Positions 62,247 to 64,000 of a stretch of 64,000 bases of DNA are shown in pieces. The translations under genes were made by a program, and so were the position numbers. Within the stretch, counting starts at the first letter, position 1. Every line of letters begins with the position of its first letter. Origin of the DNA: Bacillus pumilus (GTDB lineage Bacteria > Bacillota > Bacilli > Bacillales > Bacillaceae); the NCBI RefSeq assembly GCF_024498355.1, contig NZ_CP101833.1, forward strand, positions 3,205,001-3,269,000. Direction: 5' to 3'. The notes beneath the pieces were generated by a model that did not search any database, was not told the origin of the DNA, and was given only the letters and a program-made list of their open reading frames with translations.

Positions 62247-62300
62247 CTATCAAAAAATTGTCTGAAATGTAAATTTTGATTGCGCTTTCTCAAGATATGG

Positions 62301-62326
62301 AGAAAACCGCCTGTGACTCAGGCGGC
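62301..62326 (-). terminator. fbaA terminator
   Basis: The minus-strand stem CCGCCTGAGTCACAGGCGG is followed by TTTTC, 18 nt past the stop codon. Confidence 0.85.
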
Positions 62327-62343
62327 TTTCGGTTCTCATCAAA

Positions 62344-63201
62344 TTATGCTTGGTTAGAAGAACCAAATTCGCGCATTTTGCCGATAACAGTTGCTTTAAT
62401 TGCGTCACGAGCTGGTCCAAGATATTTACGTGGATCATACTCTTCTGTTTTTGCAGCAAGTGTTTCGCGAACTGCTTTCGCAGAAGCAATTTGGTTTTCA
62501 GTGTTTACATTGATTTTTGCTGTACCAAGTGAAATTGAACGCTTGATGTCAGCAGTTGGGATACCTGTTCCGCCGTGAAGAACAAGTGGAAGACCTGTCA
62601 TTTTACCAATTTCTTCCATTTCAGCGAAACCAAGGTTTGGTTCACCTTTGTATGGACCATGAACTGAACCTAGTGCAGGTGCAAGGCAGTCGATACCAGT
62701 ACGTTCTACAAGCTCTTGGCATTCTTTTGGATCAGCATAAATAACGCCCTCAGCGATGACGTCGTCTTCTTGTCCACCAACAGTTCCAAGCTCAGCTTCT
62801 ACAGATACACCGTGGAAATGTGCAAGCTCAACTACTTTCGCAGTTGTTGCTACGTTCTCATCGAATGGGTGGTGAGAAGCATCGATCATAACAGAAGTAA
62901 ATCCTGCATGAATCGCTTTTGCACAAGATTCAAAGCTTGAACCGTGATCTAAATGAATCGCAACAGGAACTGTTACATTATATTCTTCGATTAACGCTTT
63001 AACCATTGCGACAACTGTTTTGAAGCCGCCCATGTAGCGTCCTGCTCCTTCAGATACTCCTAAAATAACTGGAGATTTCTCTTCTTCAGCAGCTTGTAAA
63101 ATCGCTTGCGTGAATTCTAAGTTATTTAAGTTAAACTGTCCAACAGCGTAACCTTTTTCCTTTGCGTCTTTCAACATTTCTGTCATTGAAACTAAAGGCA
63201 T
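62344..63201 (-). CDS. fbaA: Class II fructose-bisphosphate aldolase
   Basis: A 285-residue zinc aldolase of glycolysis and gluconeogenesis. The metal ligands sit in [12 protein letters not shown] (near 80-91), [19 protein letters not shown] and [11 protein letters not shown] 63201 behind AGGGAGGA. Separated from tal by a terminator, so probably abundant and mainly monocistronic. Confidence 0.96.
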   Translation of the reverse strand: MPLVSMTEMLKDAKEKGYAVGQFNLNNLEFTQAILQAAEEEKSPVILGVSEGAGRYMGGFKTVVAMVKALIEEYNVTVPVAIHLDHGSSFESCAKAIHAGFTSVMIDASHHPFDENVATTAKVVELAHFHGVSVEAELGTVGGQEDDVIAEGVIYADPKECQELVERTGIDCLAPALGSVHGPYKGEPNLGFAEMEEIGKMTGLPLVLHGGTGIPTADIKRSISLGTAKINVNTENQIASAKAVRETLAAKTEEYDPRKYLGPARDAIKATVIGKMREFGSSNQA

Positions 63202-63379
63202 GATGAAAAATCCTCCCTATGTAGCTAATTTGCTTACTAAAAAAAGCTCTCCACCCTAGCATGACCAGAATTTCTCGCCATATGTAAACTTTCAAAGTCA
63301 GATCGCTTTCTTCTTCTTATCTAGAATACCAATTATTCGACAAATCGGCAACAGAATGAATCGATTCAATCATTTCCAG

Positions 63380-63754
63380 CTAGCCATTTGTTTCAAGAGG
63401 CAGGTATTCTTTGACTGCATCTCGGATTTCATCAATATCAAATGGTTTAGCGAAGTGCGTCAATGCACCGAGTTCTTTGGATTCTTGAATCATATCTAAT
63501 TCACCATAAGCTGTCATAATGATCACGCGGATGTCTTCATCAATTAATTTCATCCGTTTTAAAATCTCAATCCCATCCATTCCAGGAATCTTCATATCAA
63601 GCAGAACAAGGTTCGGTCTATGGTTTTTCACAATATCTAACGCTTGTAGACCATTAGCTGCTTGGAAGGTTTGATAGCCTTCTTTATGAAACACTTCATT
63701 CAGTAATATTCTAATACCGTACTGATCATCGACAATTAAAATTTTCTCATTCAT
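63380..63754 (-). CDS. spo0F: Sporulation phosphorelay response regulator Spo0F
   Basis: A 124-residue single-domain receiver that accepts phosphate from KinA-type kinases and passes it to Spo0B. Acidic pocket VDDQ (9-12), phosphoacceptor Asp54 in [10 protein letters not shown], Thr82-region IMTAYG and Lys104 in FAKPF. It is a possible target of the Rap protein at 1843. Promoter signals upstream fit sigma-H and Spo0A control. Confidence 0.97.
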   Translation of the reverse strand: MNEKILIVDDQYGIRILLNEVFHKEGYQTFQAANGLQALDIVKNHRPNLVLLDMKIPGMDGIEILKRMKLIDEDIRVIIMTAYGELDMIQESKELGALTHFAKPFDIDEIRDAVKEYLPLETNG

Positions 63755-63806
63755 CTGTTACACCCCATTGCTTTCATTTTTCGCCATAAAAAGAGCAGTT
63801 GTTAAA

Positions 63807-63860
63807 TAATTCTGTTTGATTTTCACATTTCCTTTATTTATAATAGTTTACTTTACGACA
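63807..63860 (-). promoter_or_regulatory. Sigma-H promoter and Spo0A box of spo0F
   Basis: Minus strand: AGGAAAT (63827-63833), 13 nt, AGAATTA (63807-63813), close to the sigma-H consensus RWAGGAWWT/HGAATWW. A TGTCGTA at 63854-63860 is one base from the 0A box TGTCGAA. This matches the known dual control of B. subtilis spo0F. Confidence 0.72.
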
Positions 63861-63934
63861 TTTTCTGAGCATTTTTCCTAATATTCTCTTTATATTCTAT
63901 TATAAAATGATCTGACCGAAGGAGGAAATGAGTC

Positions 63935-64000
63935 TTGTTAAAAATTTTCACCACCCAGTTATCAGGTATTTTTTCACGTATTGGAGAAAAGCAGGCAGAA
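63935..64000 (+). CDS. ywjG: YwjG (DUF2529), 5' end only
   Basis: Only 22 codons lie in the window. TTG 63935 with AAGGAGG 9 nt upstream gives a start reading LKIFTTQLSGIFSRI, like the N-terminus of B. subtilis YwjG. An ATG at 63928 in another frame is too close to the ribosome site. Divergent from spo0F, as in B. subtilis. Function not established. Confidence 0.65.
   Translation, partial: MLKIFTTQLSGIFSRIGEKQAE

Overview
This window is a chromosomal segment from a low-GC, spore-forming Firmicute. Gene order and protein sequences match the Bacillus subtilis ywpF-to-ywjG region closely. TTG/GTG starts are frequent behind strong AGGAGG sites, and spoIIID, spoIIQ, spoIID, spoIIR and spo0F are all present. 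Departures from B. subtilis 168 suggest a relative such as the B. pumilus/safensis/altitudinis group; that placement is an inference. Most genes lie on the minus strand.

Layout. 0-6.2 kb: ywpF, mscL, fabZ, a Rap phosphatase, flhO-flhP behind a clear sigma-D promoter, mbl and spoIIID. 6.5-16.2 kb: MarR/MFS pair, bcrC, a second MFS pump, a polar amino-acid ABC importer whose binding protein seems to start at ATT, the ammonium module amtB-glnK behind a perfect TnrA box, spoIIQ with a sigma-F promoter, and a GNAT gene. 16.2-21.3 kb: an accessory cluster that looks like a system for making and exporting a disulfide-bonded peptide. It has a 64-aa six-cysteine peptide, an ABC exporter, MauE-like and MauD-like redox proteins, a second membrane-anchored CPHC thioredoxin, and small companions. 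21.4-23.3 kb: a zinc-starvation operon with Zur boxes, zinc-independent L33, a CobW/YciC GTPase and zinc-independent S14. 23.4-29.1 kb: a molybdenum/formate module (moaA, fdhD, an OFA-type transporter, a YdeP-type molybdopterin oxidoreductase).

29-35 kb: tandem VWA proteins, spoIID, murAA, ywmB, ywzB and an orphan gene. 35.3-42.5 kb: the complete F1Fo ATP synthase operon atpIBEFHAGDC, with a possible 36-aa membrane ORF in front of atpI. 42.7-52.4 kb: upp, glyA, ywlG, rpiB, ywlE, mntP, ywlC, a DnaA-box cluster, ywlB, spoIIR, a lipoprotein, prmC and prfA. 52.6-64 kb: racA, a malate-permease-like gene, maeA, tdk, rpmE, rho, glpX, murAB, tal, fbaA, spo0F and the start of ywjG.

The most unusual non-coding structure is a dispersed element of about 110-180 bp present four times (about 465, 16231, 49685 and 53157). 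Each copy sits against an intrinsic terminator. At two copies the terminator stem-loop is duplicated on both sides, as if the element had inserted into a terminator and duplicated it. No rRNA, tRNA, CRISPR array, transposase or prophage was seen.
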